Shown here: positions 49,980 through 62,956 of the stretch, one piece after another
Layout: every line of letters begins with the position of its first letter
How positions within the stretch are numbered: the first letter of the stretch is position 1
NCBI GenBank assembly: GCA_014898415.1
Contig: RCTD01000003.1
Location: forward strand, 1,674,001 to 1,738,000
DNA: 64,000 nucleotides
Reading direction: 5' to 3'
From: Stromatinia cepivora
Lineage: Eukaryota > Ascomycota > Leotiomycetes > Helotiales > Sclerotiniaceae
Notes under the pieces: model-generated
Databases searched by the model: none
What the model was told of the DNA's origin: nothing
The model's input: only the letters and a program-made list of their open reading frames with translations
Made by a program: the position numbers and the translations under genes

Positions 49980-50075
49980 GGCATGTTGCCAGAGTGGTTA
50001 ATGGGTAAGACTTGAATGAATTAATTCGGTTATCTTATGGTTTCGGCCTCGTAGGTTCAAATCCTGCACATGTCG
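49980..50075 (+). tRNA. tRNA-Ser(UGA) with a ~15-nt intron
   Basis: The acceptor stem GGCATGT pairs with ACATGTC, followed by discriminator G as expected for serine. The D-arm has the A-box GCCAGAGTGG; the T-arm GTAGG/CCTGC encloses TTCAAAT (B-box GGTTCAAATCC). The anticodon stem TAAGA/TCTTA encloses CTTGAA plus an insert of about 15 nt and a final A, so the anticodon is TGA with the intron one base 3' to it. A long variable arm (TGGTTTCGGCCTC) fits a class II tRNA. A T6 tract directly after the gene is a Pol III terminator. Confidence 0.85.
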
Positions 50076-51407
50076 TTTTTTGGGGGGTGGGGAGTGTGTT
50101 TTTTTTTTAGGGGATTTTTTGGTTGAGGGTTGAGGGGTGAGGGGTGAGGGGTGAGGGGTTTCGTATAAAACCAGAAAAGCTGATAAGACCCAACTAGGAA
50201 ATTGCCGGCGCAAATGGAGAATGAGTTCCTTATATGCTCGAACTCATCGATGTTTTCAATCTCAACGACTTGAAAGGTGTCACATGCGATACTCTTGTGC
50301 AATAGATGATCGGGGGAATAACCCGCTACTACGATTCATTCCAAACCACCTTTTTGGATCTCACACCCATGCGTTCACACGGATGCAAAATCCTCCATTT
50401 CCATAAGGAACAAGATGCATATGCATCTATTCCAAGCAGTTCCACGGATTCGTTCGCACGCGCGTCAAATCATATATCCCAACATAAACCTCAGTGAATC
50501 CCCTGCCATGGATAAGCTTTACTTAGTACCAAGAGCAGCGCACTGTGGTTAATTTTAGTTCTCTAGAACCAAATGCTCCATTCTTTCAAAAGAGTCTTGG
50601 CGGTTATGATTGACTGGGCGGAAAATGGTAGTGCACGGTTCTGTGGTTTTGAGTGGTGATTGAAGGGGGATAATGGGTGGATTTATGCGTGGTCTTTGAG
50701 AGCTATGTGGAATAGTAATAGCGCTTGGGAATTTCTGTGTGATGAAACTGGTATAACTTTCATGCTTATAAGTTGCGTTTCTATTGATATTAAGTGACCA
50801 AAGTTGAGGTAGAAAGAGGAGGGCTTGGGTTTATGAAGGATGGCTTTGGAAGACGAGAGGTTTGGAGTACAGTAGATTAATGAAAGAGGAAGAGTAAATA
50901 TCCTCTCATATACATCAGCAGTACTCCAGGAATGTATATTTTGTAGATCCCACAATATGATGCTCATCTTTGCAGTAACTTTACTCATCTCACAATCTAC
51001 TTAAATCCTTCATCTGGGTCTTGGCTTTCGGATTCATGAAAGTAACAACGTAAGTATAAACACGCGATTGATAAATCAAAAGCAATGTGACGAGAAATAA
51101 ACATGTGAAGAATACAATAAAAAAACTCATAAGCCCTAGCAAATTCCCCGGAAAAACATCGTATATACCGGCACGTGACCCACCCCATACCCCAACCAAT
51201 AACTACCCATCTACTCTATCCTACCCCAAGAACAAAAAAACACCTCAGAATTTTCCATTTTTACTGTCCCCTGCCTCCACTCCGCTCTGGCGCTCAAAAT
51301 AAAACCCAATCCACCACAAAATTCCAAATCCTCATCTATATCCCATCATCCCCAGACGAAAAATAACCCCCAGATGAAGCAAATAGAGGTAAAAGAAGCA
51401 AAAGAAT
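50076..51407. other. Intergenic region between the two tRNA genes
   Basis: About 1.3 kb. Directly after the tRNA terminator is a G-rich stretch with four GGGGTGA repeats (about 50130-50160). Several short ORFs on both strands lack motifs. No supported gene. Confidence 0.5.
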
Positions 51408-51515
51408 TGATCACTGGCGGGATCGAACCGCCGACCTTGGCGTTGTATATCTGTGAATATATGGGATATTCAGAGGATATTAGCACCACGCTCTAACCAG
51501 CTGAGCTAAGCGACC
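51408..51515 (-). tRNA. tRNA-Ile(AAU) with a ~33-nt intron
   Basis: On the minus strand the gene begins GGTCGCTTAGCTCAGCTGG. The acceptor stem GGTCGCT pairs with AGTGATC (one G-T pair at each end region), discriminator A. The anticodon stem TGGTG/CGCCA encloses CTAATA, giving anticodon AAT, followed by an intron of about 33 nt and the last loop base A. The T-arm GGCGG TTCGATC CCGCC is perfect. T-rich sequence follows on the minus strand (TTCTTTT), a likely Pol III stop. Confidence 0.92.
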
Positions 51516-52085
51516 TATTTGGTTGTTTGATTGTTGAGGGAGAAGTGTAGTTTGGTGTTATGAATAAAAGTCTGGGGGGAGAGTAGGAGTGGGAGTGGAT
51601 GAGGGAGATTTGGTGGGTTGGTGGGCAGGCAGGTTGGTGGGTGGTGGAGAGGGGACAGGGAGCAGGGGAGTATAGCGAGAGCGAGTCATGGGCTAGGGTT
51701 AGGGTTTATGTGGCGGGAAAGACGGAGTGGGATGTAAGAAGTGGAGGGATGGTGGGGCGAGTGTAGGGTCTTGGGTCTTTGGTGTAGAGTGGAATTGGTG
51801 GACGTTGGGTTTTTGGCGCGGAGGGGGACGAGAGGAAGTTTGGGGTCATGGGTTTAAGGTGTACTCAGATAGTAGCTAACAATTATTTATGCTCTTTGAC
51901 CTCTGACAATGCATAGGAAAGACATGAAACGAAAGCGACTTGGTCATTTGAGAGTCCATCATGTACCTAGTACATTTTACACAAACTAAACATGGGCCAC
52001 GGAAGAAACAATTCAAACAACTCTAGACAAAAGACGTAGAACTATCTTTGTATATATTTCATCATTCATATCATTAATCTACCCC
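51516..52085. other. Intergenic region, G-rich then AT-rich
   Basis: About 570 bp. The part 51570-51850 is strongly G-rich on the plus strand with GGTGGGT- and GGAG-like repetition. No supported ORF or RNA gene. The 3' UTR of the reductase gene should lie at its right end. Confidence 0.5.
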
Positions 52086-53395
52086 TTACAAACGGGAACC
52101 AACTGAACTATCTTCCTTAACCTCGACCAATAATTTTCCTGGAGATTGTCAGCACAATTGTCCACTAATATTAAAATAGAAAAAACTTACCAGTATTAAC
52201 ACCTTGATATAAATCCAATAAAGCTTGCTCGGCAACACCAAGTCCACCCTTAATAATGGTCTCCTTTCTTTGAAGTTTGCCTTCTGCTAACCATTGAGAC
52301 ATCTCTTTACGGGCTTCCGCATATTTGGATGCATAGTCGAAGACGATAAAACCTTGGAGGCGAATGCGCATTGAGATGATCATCGAAAAGTTCTGGATTA
52401 AGTCAGAAAGTGTAACGGGTAATACATGGAACGAGTAACATACCTTTGGTCCTACTGGAGTATCAGAATTATATTGACTGATGGCACCACACATAACAAA
52501 AGTTGAGAATGGCTTGGCTCTACTAAGAGCAAGTTCCAAAATGTCTCCCCCAACATTGTCAAAGAATATATCGATGAAGTTTGGCGTAGCAGCCTTGAAC
52601 TTGGAAGCAAATTCCTTGTCTTTGTAGTTCAAAGCATCATCACAACCCAATTCCTTCAACCATTGAACTTTATCATCACTTCCCGCAAGACCTAAAACCT
52701 TGGCTCCCTTAAGCTTAGCAATCTGACAAACGACACTTCCAGTAGCACCAGCGGCACCAGAAACTACAACGAAATCTCCTGCCTTGACCTTTCCAACTTC
52801 GAGAATTCCAAAGTATGCGGTGAGGCCAGTCATTCCAAGAACACCAAGTGCGTCGGTGAGTTTGCCGTTGGGTGGAAGATCAATAGGTGTGAGATCTTTG
52901 GGGGCCATGATAGCTACCTCTCTCCATCCTGTAATACCGGATGCGTAATCGCCGACATTGAATTTCGATGACTTGCTGGCGATGACCTTTCCAATCGAAA
53001 CACCACGCATCACCTCTCCAATCTGAACAGGTGGGACATATGATCTTCTATCTATTCCAGCATTGTGAATGTCAGTGATGATCACATGAAGAGGCGGGGT
53101 GTATCAAGAATATACCCTTACGCATCATCCATTAATGGCTAATGGGAGAGAAAGAGAATAGCAGTTGGTACGTACCATTTAACCAACCTCTCATGGCCGG
53201 ATCCAATGAAAGATATAACACTTCAACCAACACTTGATCATCCTTAAGATCTGCCTCCGTCACCATTGGATTCTCCTTCTTCTCAAAAGTCTCTCCTGGG
53301 ACAATCTGAGCAGTAGGACGTTTGGCCAAAACCACCGATTGATATGTTGATTCAGCCATAATGTTCTTTGAACGTTTAATCTTTTGACCCTCCAT
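52086..53395 (-). CDS. NADP-dependent medium-chain reductase (alkenal/prostaglandin reductase type)
   Basis: Zinc-free medium-chain dehydrogenase/reductase that likely reduces activated double bonds. Four exons on the minus strand, 53395-53176, 53051-52444, 52392-52191 and 52138-52086; 360 residues, or 348 from the second ATG at 53359. The substrate-side motif VLYLSLDPAMRGWLN and VPPVQIGEVMRGVSIGKV are typical of the leukotriene B4 dehydrogenase/CurA subgroup. The Rossmann motif is VVSGAAGATGSVVCQIAKLK, followed by LGLAGSDDKVQWLKELGCD and FFDNVGGDILELAL. No catalytic-zinc GHE motif is seen. The final exon adds KLLVEVKEDSSVGSRL. Substrate unknown. Confidence 0.88.
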
Positions 53396-55219
53396 TTTGA
53401 TATCCGTCTGCGGCGCTCCCTTATATATCTTTGAATCGTTTCGCTTCGTTCAAAATACCCTTCCCAACAAATTTGTGTCTCTTTCCGTTTCTAGGTCGAA
53501 TACTTGATGTGATGTTGACGCTTACTGCAATACGGACCGATCCAATGCAATCCAAAACTATAATAAACAACTACACCGCACAACCAAGATCATCCAAGTA
53601 TGTGCTGTATCGTTCCGTAACCGAAGCTTTTCGTCTCGTATCAATGAATTATCTGCCTTTCTCCGAGGCAATCGCTAAGCAATATCAATCAAATCCACAA
53701 AAACTTCAAGGTGATTTTACCAAACTTGAATATATCGTCCGACGTCTGTTTTACTCGAACCTCTAAACGTTGCTGCATTGCTGCGTTTGATGACAAAATG
53801 GTTGAAATATCAAGGTTTCGTCAATAACCATGAGCCGAGGCAGGCACCCGGAGCATTTGACTGCCTTACCGAAATGGCCCAATTTCCTGATTTGGACATC
53901 ACACCGACACTGCCGACATGCCGTTCTAGGATTTCCCCGATATAAGAGAATCATCCATTTTTCTAAAGTTCAGCATGGAGGAGCAGCATGAAGTATGTCA
54001 TCGGAGATGAACCGAAAGAAGATGCAGATGCGCGATTGCATGACGTGTGTATTGGACCCGGAGAACCTTATCAAAAGAAGATTTCCGATAGGATGATTGA
54101 ACTCGGAGACGGGCCAACGTTGAGACCTCGAAGTGGACTTATTAAGCAAAGGCAGTTCGGCGCGAGTACCCGTATGCGGCCGCAATCGCATTATTGACGA
54201 CCCTTTCTCCCAGGTTTCAAATCCAAAAGCGAACAAACGGAGCAAGTCCATAGGCTTTGTTTTTGTAGGGCTTTCTTTGGGGCGGGTGAAGACCGTTTTG
54301 GATTTTGTTGATCTCGGGGCTTTGTCTCTGCACAGGTATTGTGGATCTCAAAGTTTTCGTTTCTGTGCGGACGTACTACTATTAAGGTGTACCATGCCCG
54401 AGACTTCTTCAATGGAGGGAAGTCTTTGTTTTTGTTTGTTTATTCTGAGACACGAGTCCTGCATTAACCGATGTAAGTTTCGGATGCAAGTCACAGATCG
54501 TTTACGGAAAGGGGGTAGTCATCGCACCTTGTGTTGGGAGACACAAAAACGTGCGTTTTCTACATAATGCGAATACGCGGCCTGTGGGATGTCATGAAAA
54601 GCAAGTACTCCGTAACCTTTATGCAGACGATGGATTCTGGCGGGGATATTTCCCCATGCAATCTTTGCGGAGTTGTTGCTGCCCGGCCCCGCTCCATTGT
54701 TCAGGATGGAAAGGCCCCTCATTTAGGGCCGTAGGATTTAAGTACCATTCAGGAAACTTCACCGCTTGCTTCGGCTCAGTATGCCCCACTATTTCAGGTT
54801 TTCCGAACTCTTTGATCATAAATCCCATATCCTAGAGTCCAAGCTTTTGAAAGTTATAGGATGTGATTTATAACTAGAAGATCTTCTGCTGCTTTTGAGT
54901 GGTTCAATAAATGCTGCTGTCATGTCAAATCCTCGGTATACACGAATATACCGGGTCTAAAGTGAGTATAACAGAAAACGGGAGCAGAGTTCGGTCCCAT
55001 ACGCGGAGGACGGACCAATTGATACCCGAGTTGAAACCCTCTTTCATTTGAGCATTAGAGCGGTCAATTTCAATGTGTGAGTATATTTACTATATATTTC
55101 TGTGGCTATAAGGATAGATTTCTGCACACCCATTACGCACAAGGCACATGTTCGACACGTGACCAGTTTCCTTTCTCCCACCTGGGAGATCCTTCATCCT
55201 TTCAGTTCATGATGCATGC
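53396..55219. other. Intergenic region between reductase and polygalacturonase
   Basis: About 1.8 kb. ORFs of 60-144 codons exist in several frames (for example 54133-54567 plus) but overlap one another and show no family motif. No RNA gene or repeat recognised. Confidence 0.5.
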
Positions 55220-56430
55220 CTAGTTAGGACAGCCAGTTGATGGATAGTTACAAGTACTTTTGTTTGCTCCTCCAGTAATCTTAACCCCAGAGAAACTAAT
55301 ATTGCTACAGCTTCCGGATCCACAGAGCACGTAGTAGTTTCTGGCGCTAGCTGCGGCTGTTCCAGTCACGTTTTGAAATAGGACATTCTGGATAAGGACA
55401 CCGTTGGTTGGATTCCCTGTTGGGCCTCCGTTTAAATAATCTTGTTGTACATCGATGCCATAGGTATCAATGTTGGTGAGCTTAATATTACTGTATGTGA
55501 TGTTGGAGATGAAGCCGGTGGTTCCTTCGTTGGACTTGATACGAGCTCCGTTGCTGGAATTGACGACTTGACTATTCTTAAACTGGAAAATAATGAGAAA
55601 GATATTCGATAGCGAGGTATATAGAACTTACTGTGATGTTTGTCACATTGTTATTGCTCTTGCCACCTACAGATCCTATGGAGAGACCATGGCCACCTGA
55701 GCAATATAATCCATCAATGGTGATGTTGTTCCCGCTCGTAACGGCTACGCAATCATCCTGATTGTAAACGGATGTATTCCTGATTATTGTGTCTCTACTC
55801 GAGCTGAGATCAAATCCATCCGAATTATGACCTGCAGCTAAAGTACCACTGGCAGCATTCGGCGCGTCTCCTGCTGTATTGTTAAGAACCAGGTTTTGGA
55901 TGGTCAGCCCAACAGCACCGCTAATACTGAAAAGATGAACGGGCCAGTTCTGAATATATAGATTCTCGATCACGGAACCACCAATCAATTTCGAGGCAGT
56001 GATAAGATGATTTGGCCTAAACTGATCGTTAGCTTCATCATGTTTGAACTACCGTAGAAACATACTTTGGCACACCACCGTTCGAACCAAGCCCATCCCA
56101 ATAAGCTTGGCCATTGCCATCGATGACTGCACCAGGTGCACCACTAATATGAATTCCGGAGCCCGATAATTTGATTGGGTCGAAGTCACTATCATTGGTG
56201 AATCCAAAAGTTGTTTTCCCGGCAAAGGTGATTTTAGTACCGGCCTTGACTTTAGTCAAGTCAATACTGCTTTCTGATGGTGCATATATATTGTTCAGTA
56301 CAATTGCTGTTGAGGATGCAACGCAAGGCGCGATTTGGGAATACACGGAAGCTGTGCATGTTGATTGAGCTGTGCAAACGCCTGCAAAAGTGAGTGCTAA
56401 GAGCCCAGGAATCGAAAGGTTTTTATGCAT
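55220..56430 (-). CDS. Secreted endopolygalacturonase (GH28)
   Basis: Hydrolyses homogalacturonan of plant cell walls; secreted. Three exons on the minus strand, 56430-56066, 56016-55632 and 55582-55220; 370 residues. A signal peptide (LSIPGLLALTFAGVCTAQS) starts the protein. GH28 blocks are FTNDSDFDPIKLSGSGIHIS, GAPGAVIDGNGQAYWDG, then the catalytic segments GHNSDGFD (about 184-191), YNQDDCVAV (Asp209, Asp210), SGGHGLSIGS (His231) and ARIKS (Arg264, Lys266). The first catalytic motif reads NSD where most family members have NTD. The C-terminal cysteines (CGSGSC, CNYPSTGCPN) match fungal endo enzymes. Gene isolated, no other pectinase nearby. Confidence 0.93.
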
Positions 56431-58236
56431 GATGAGAGTTAATCAAGTAAATGAATGAAGCTGAACATGCAGGAATCAGGAGGAGGCAAGTAAATGAATG
56501 AAGTCAAACTTGCAGGACTCAGGGAGAGGCATTGAGGACACTCGAGTTTATGAAGTCCTGAAAGGCCAAGTACCTATGGCAATCTCCCCAGACCCTCCTT
56601 TCTCCATGCCGAAGAGAAAACACTACAAACTGAACTTGTAATGGGCCGGAGTAACTACGTACATTGCTTCTCCGCAAATTAATATAAACACAGAAGTGCG
56701 GGCTGAGAAGATATCCGCATTTAACCAGAAAAGGCAGCTCATGAATACCAGAAGTTCAATAAAGTGGTACCAGATGAAAATCCCCAGATGGGAACTTACT
56801 CTGCAATGATGAATATTCTCCAATGTTTCATCGCTCATCCCACAACCCCAGATTTCAGCCTGGCAGCGGGTCGCCGTCCACCTGGTACTATTTGCAAGTT
56901 CGAATTTTCCACAAATAATAAGGTCTGCCAATAAACTTTATTTGAACCACCAATCTCAAGTAGGTCTGGAAAATTCCTTGAGTCTTCCATTTGACATAAA
57001 TCTAGAACAGATCTTTCCATGACTTCTGGTTGGAGGCCAAGATTATTCCGCGAGGATCATCACGTGTGTGAAACTACACTACCTATCGACCCGTCGCTCC
57101 TGTTGCAAGCCACTCGCTAAGGCGGAGGAATCAACGCATATATTCTGCTAGGTTGTTGATTGGGAGGGAGATTAAAGACTGCGATACGATATAGAAAAGG
57201 ATTGTGATACATACCCATGGTCATATGCTTCAACGTCCTATCTTCTTCATATTGATGAACACTATAAAGCGGACTTTTTCGAAGGCCAGGATCATCAGGA
57301 TGCGCCACCATGCTTGGAAGACGGAGGATTTTTAATCGTCCGAGCTGTACAAAATTGTCCGCTTAGCGACGACGAAGGTTTTTGTCACATTGGCAGCTGA
57401 GTGAGAATAGTAGGGATGGGCCCTTTACGTAAAGCAGAGCTAGGATACAATAAAATATAATATAAAGAGATTATACGTTATATTACGCACGTGATTTTCA
57501 TTGACCAATCAGGGAGCTCCATTCTTGATGATTAATCCAAAAATGATTATTAATCATTGAAAATAAAACCATTGAAAATTTAATATAACTTTAATTTATT
57601 TCTATCATTTTGGTATTATATAACGTAAGCTAGAATATATAATATTGTCAAAATTTTGCTTTACATTACACATTATATAATTCCAAAAAGCCCAACCCTA
57701 GAGAATAGTCTGAACATCATCTTAGCGACGGGAAGGACCAGCTAAGGATTATATATTAGGGGAAAAAGTGTATTGTAGATTTCATATAGCTCAACACTCT
57801 AAGGATATTGAGCTAATGCACTTGTTTATTCGATTTTTTAATTGTTAAGGGGAAAAAAAGAGATGGAGAAATGAGTTTCCATGCGGGTAAGCACGTGTAT
57901 TTATTTATAACCTCCGAACCTCGCATTTATTTTACCTGGTAATGCACAATGAATGTTACAAGGGCGAGACGCGTCTGATCACGAGCCCCTCCGGCTGAAT
58001 TGACACGGTTGTAATGATCACAAATATGTGATTGCAGCATTCTCGATCCCGTCAAAAGAAGGATAAATTGAGCAGAGTCGAAGATGCTCCTTATCAAGGG
58101 AAGTTCGAGATTCTACGGCATACTCGGGATGATATTTAATTGACTTATATACGAAAGAGTCATGTTCTTATCATCATCAGATTCTGACATTGGGGGCTGA
58201 GAAGGGCGATTACACGAAAAAAGCAATTTCTATCAT
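56431..58236. other. Intergenic region upstream of the polygalacturonase
   Basis: About 1.8 kb. Short minus-strand ORFs (56623-56931, 56835-57020, 57117-57311) include donor-like GTATGT and GTAAGT sites and could be pieces of an unknown spliced gene, but I find no family motif. The part 57440-57720 is extremely AT-rich. The polygalacturonase promoter lies at the left. Confidence 0.45.
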
Positions 58237-58701
58237 ATGCGGCTTGCATCAAAGGAAGTCCGGAAGGATCCTTCTTTCTGCCTGAATGATGGATGTCTTA
58301 CACTCCATCTCCCGGAAGCTTTTTGCAAAAAGCAGTCATACGAGCCCTCTTATCATTCTAAGGTCGAATCGGATTTCATCATGGCGGTCGCAAGGGTTGC
58401 TGTTCCATGCGAAGTCGCATCCTTGCATGAATGCTATGTGCATCCTACCCACCATTGGAAAGCAATTACAACGAGGCCTGGGAGTCGATATAATACAAGT
58501 CCCCGCCCTTCTCTGAGCTTTTCTGTTTTCCTAGGGCCGACTGCTCTCTCTGAAAGTTACGACTTCGCTCTTTGCCTTACAGATTTTCGGTTCAATGATC
58601 GTTTCAAGGCAATGAGCTGCTCATGCAGCTGCGACCAATCACACGCATCAATGACTACCGAGAAGGATTCCGAACCAACCACGAGGTTTGATTGGCTCTA
58701 G
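58237..58701 (+). CDS. Hypothetical ORF, 154 codons
   Basis: An uninterrupted ORF of 154 codons in an otherwise ORF-poor region. It has a run of cysteines (MSCSCSCDQSH) and no recognised motif, signal peptide or membrane segment. It may be chance; there is no supporting evidence except length. The codons do not show obvious repetition. Confidence 0.25.
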   Translation: MRLASKEVRKDPSFCLNDGCLTLHLPEAFCKKQSYEPSYHSKVESDFIMAVARVAVPCEVASLHECYVHPTHHWKAITTRPGSRYNTSPRPSLSFSVFLGPTALSESYDFALCLTDFRFNDRFKAMSCSCSCDQSHASMTTEKDSEPTTRFDWL

Positions 58702-59066
58702 GTCGTTCTACAATGCTCTTATGAATTGGAGACCGACTTGTTTGGGCGTGCCAAGGGAATCAAGTAAGAGAAACAGACAATGCCCGCGGGATCGCCCTGT
58801 CTAATGTCACCCCCCGTGACTTGAGACTACTATGAATTGAAATGCTCTCATTCAATGATATTTTGGGCAAGCGATAGAAGCTACCGGTGATTGACCGATG
58901 TGTTGTATTGAGGAAAGGTGAGAGGTAGGTTATGAGATTTTTGGTAGGATAGGTAGGTTGTGGAGGCCCCTAGCTTTCCTCCGTTATCCGACCATTTCCC
59001 ACCCCTCTTAACTGTACATATATTTTCTTCACCACCATTAACCTCTACTACTCATTCATAAACAGC
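58702..59066. other. Intergenic spacer
   Basis: A 365-bp stretch without a supported feature. It contains a pyrimidine-rich part before 59067. Confidence 0.4.
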
Positions 59067-59855
59067 TTGTGGGCTATTATTATCACGACTCTACTCATTG
59101 TCCAAATTATTACTCGGGATTTACTTCGTTCTTTCCCCCAATCCCAAGAAAAGGGTAAGTTTCATCACCGCTTCATTCATTTGTCAATGAGTCTCGAAGG
59201 CTCACGTTGCTGCCTAGTTTCCTCGATCAGAATGTCAACCTCTTTTCAAACCTCCATAGATGATCTCTCAGGCATCACTGCGCCTTCCAAAAATTTGAGC
59301 GAGTGGAACTTTCGAGGGATTACCATTTCAGCAGAACAATACTCCGGCGACATCGATGCAGACCTTGCTGCACTCCCGGCAAAACATTTCCCTGGAAATA
59401 CCAAGCCTGCGGCCGTGAAGGCCTACCGCTGCTACAAATCTGCAGATGGACCTGCGCCTGCATGGCCACCTTCCTTTGACCGTCGTCTATCTGGCAGCAC
59501 AACTGCAAATTCGTATGTGGATGCGGAGGCATCCATGAGGCTGAATTATACCCCACCTTCTTTCGAGTCGATGTCACAATTTTCGACTTATATCCTTACG
59601 CCGACCACCTCGATCGATGAGCGCGGGGATGACAGCGTTGTCCAAGTCCAAAATGACTCGATCGAACTGCAACAACCATCTTTATACTCCCACTTTCCTG
59701 CCTACGCCAGCGGCTCTACACCGCTAGAATCTTGGTACAATGAACATGAGCGACACGAGCTTATTGCTTACAAGTTGTCGGACCCTGCAATCGATTCGAT
59801 GGCGCAAAGGGAGTTCAAGAGATCGGACGGCAAAAAAGTTCAAAAGCGCAAGTGA
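59067..59855 (+). CDS. Hypothetical protein, possibly starting at 59232
   Basis: A 262-codon ORF. The first part (IIITTLLIVQIITRDLLRSF) is hydrophobic; the rest is polar, Ser/Thr/Pro-rich and probably disordered (PSKNLSEWNFRGITISAEQY, YTPPSFESMSQFSTY, ending in KRSDGKKVQKRK). GTAAGT at 59156 and a CTAG near 59217 would allow an intron with the real start at 59232 (MSTSFQTSIDDLSG), giving 208 residues without the hydrophobic part. I do not recognise a family. Coding character is supported by length and by absence of repeats. Confidence 0.5.
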   Translation: MWAIIITTLLIVQIITRDLLRSFPQSQEKGKFHHRFIHLSMSLEGSRCCLVSSIRMSTSFQTSIDDLSGITAPSKNLSEWNFRGITISAEQYSGDIDADLAALPAKHFPGNTKPAAVKAYRCYKSADGPAPAWPPSFDRRLSGSTTANSYVDAEASMRLNYTPPSFESMSQFSTYILTPTTSIDERGDDSVVQVQNDSIELQQPSLYSHFPAYASGSTPLESWYNEHERHELIAYKLSDPAIDSMAQREFKRSDGKKVQKRK

Positions 59856-61934
<2,079 letters not shown>

Positions 61935-62956
61935 ATGGCGTATTATGCAAATTGTCTCAAAGTTTCAGACGAATGTCCCATCTCTGCGACAGCATACGGG
62001 TATGCGCCATCACTCGCTGCAAATGCTACATTATTAGCAATTTTCTGTATCATCACGCTGGCACAACTGATCCAAGGTTTCAAGTACCAGACATGGGCAT
62101 TTACGGCTACATTTATGCTGGGGAGTTTGTGCGAAGTAATTGGGTATGCTGGGAGGATAATGATGGCATCTAATCCATGGAGTCATGTTGGGTTTGATAT
62201 CCACCCTCTAGATCCATAAGAATGGCACTAATAATCATATAGCCTCACACTCCAAAATCTCTGCCTCACAATTGGTCCCCTGTTTTTCCTTAATGGAGTT
62301 TTTCTCTGCTACACAAATATAATCGAAACGTACAGTATCACCCTCTCCCGCATAAACCCCACCACCTACCCCTTAATCACCACCTCAGCCACACTCCTCC
62401 CCTTCATCCTCCTCACATCCGGCTCTCTCCTCCAAAGCACATCTGCTATCGGCTTAACTCCATCTTCCTATCTGCCCACGGGCTCTCATCTCGTTATCGT
62501 AGGCTTATGTTTCCAACTCCTCTCTATGATTTGTTTCGGTGTCTTGAATGCGGATTTTAAAATCCAAGTTCGTGCTTATCCGGAACAACTTAATGCGTAT
62601 GCGGAAAAGACACGCTCTTCTCGACGATTTATGTATTTTTATATTGCGTTGCCGCTCGCGTATTTGGGGGTAGGGGTTAGTGTTGTTTATCGGATGATTG
62701 TCCTAGGACAGGGATGGGGAATGGGATTTATGAAGAATGAGGTTGGGTTTGTTTGTTTGGAGGGCATGTAAGTTTTTTCCTTCAGTTTTTTTTTTATCAG
62801 GAGTTGTGATGCTGATTTGTTTGTAGATCTGTGGTGGTTGCGGGATATGCTTTGTCGCTTGTGCATCCGGGGTATGTCTTTAGGCCGATGGAGTATATTA
62901 GCCATAAGAGTGCAGAGATGATTGCTGATGAGAAGTTGGAAGAGGCTTGGAATTGA
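61935..62956 (+). CDS. RTA1-family seven-helix membrane protein
   Basis: Members are linked to lipid translocation and resistance to toxic lipids or drugs (Rta1, Rsb1, Rtm1). Three exons, 61935-62191, 62243-62767 and 62827-62956; 303 residues. The N-terminus YGYAPSLAANATLLAIFCI is typical. Helices follow (ATFMLGSLCEVIGYAGRIMM with the family motif E-x-x-GY-x-x-R, then LCLTIGPLFFLNGVFLCY). The last helices show FYIALPLAYLGVGVSVVYRM and VVVAGYALSLVHPG. The segment 165-200 (TSATLLPFILLTSGSLLQS) fits the family only loosely. The first intron donor (GTTTGA) is weak but joins the frame well and has a good ACTAAT branch site. Confidence 0.85.

Noticed and set aside
54133..54567. 144-codon ORF
   Set aside because: Overlaps ORFs of similar length in other frames, no motif, no conserved-looking composition.
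56623..57311. Spliced minus-strand gene from three small ORFs
   Set aside because: Donor-like sites exist, but no consistent acceptor and phase and no recognisable family sequence.
57425..57670. Possible small MITE bounded by GTAAAGCA and TGCTTTAC
   Set aside because: The 8-bp inverted match in very AT-rich DNA has no clear target duplication and could be chance.
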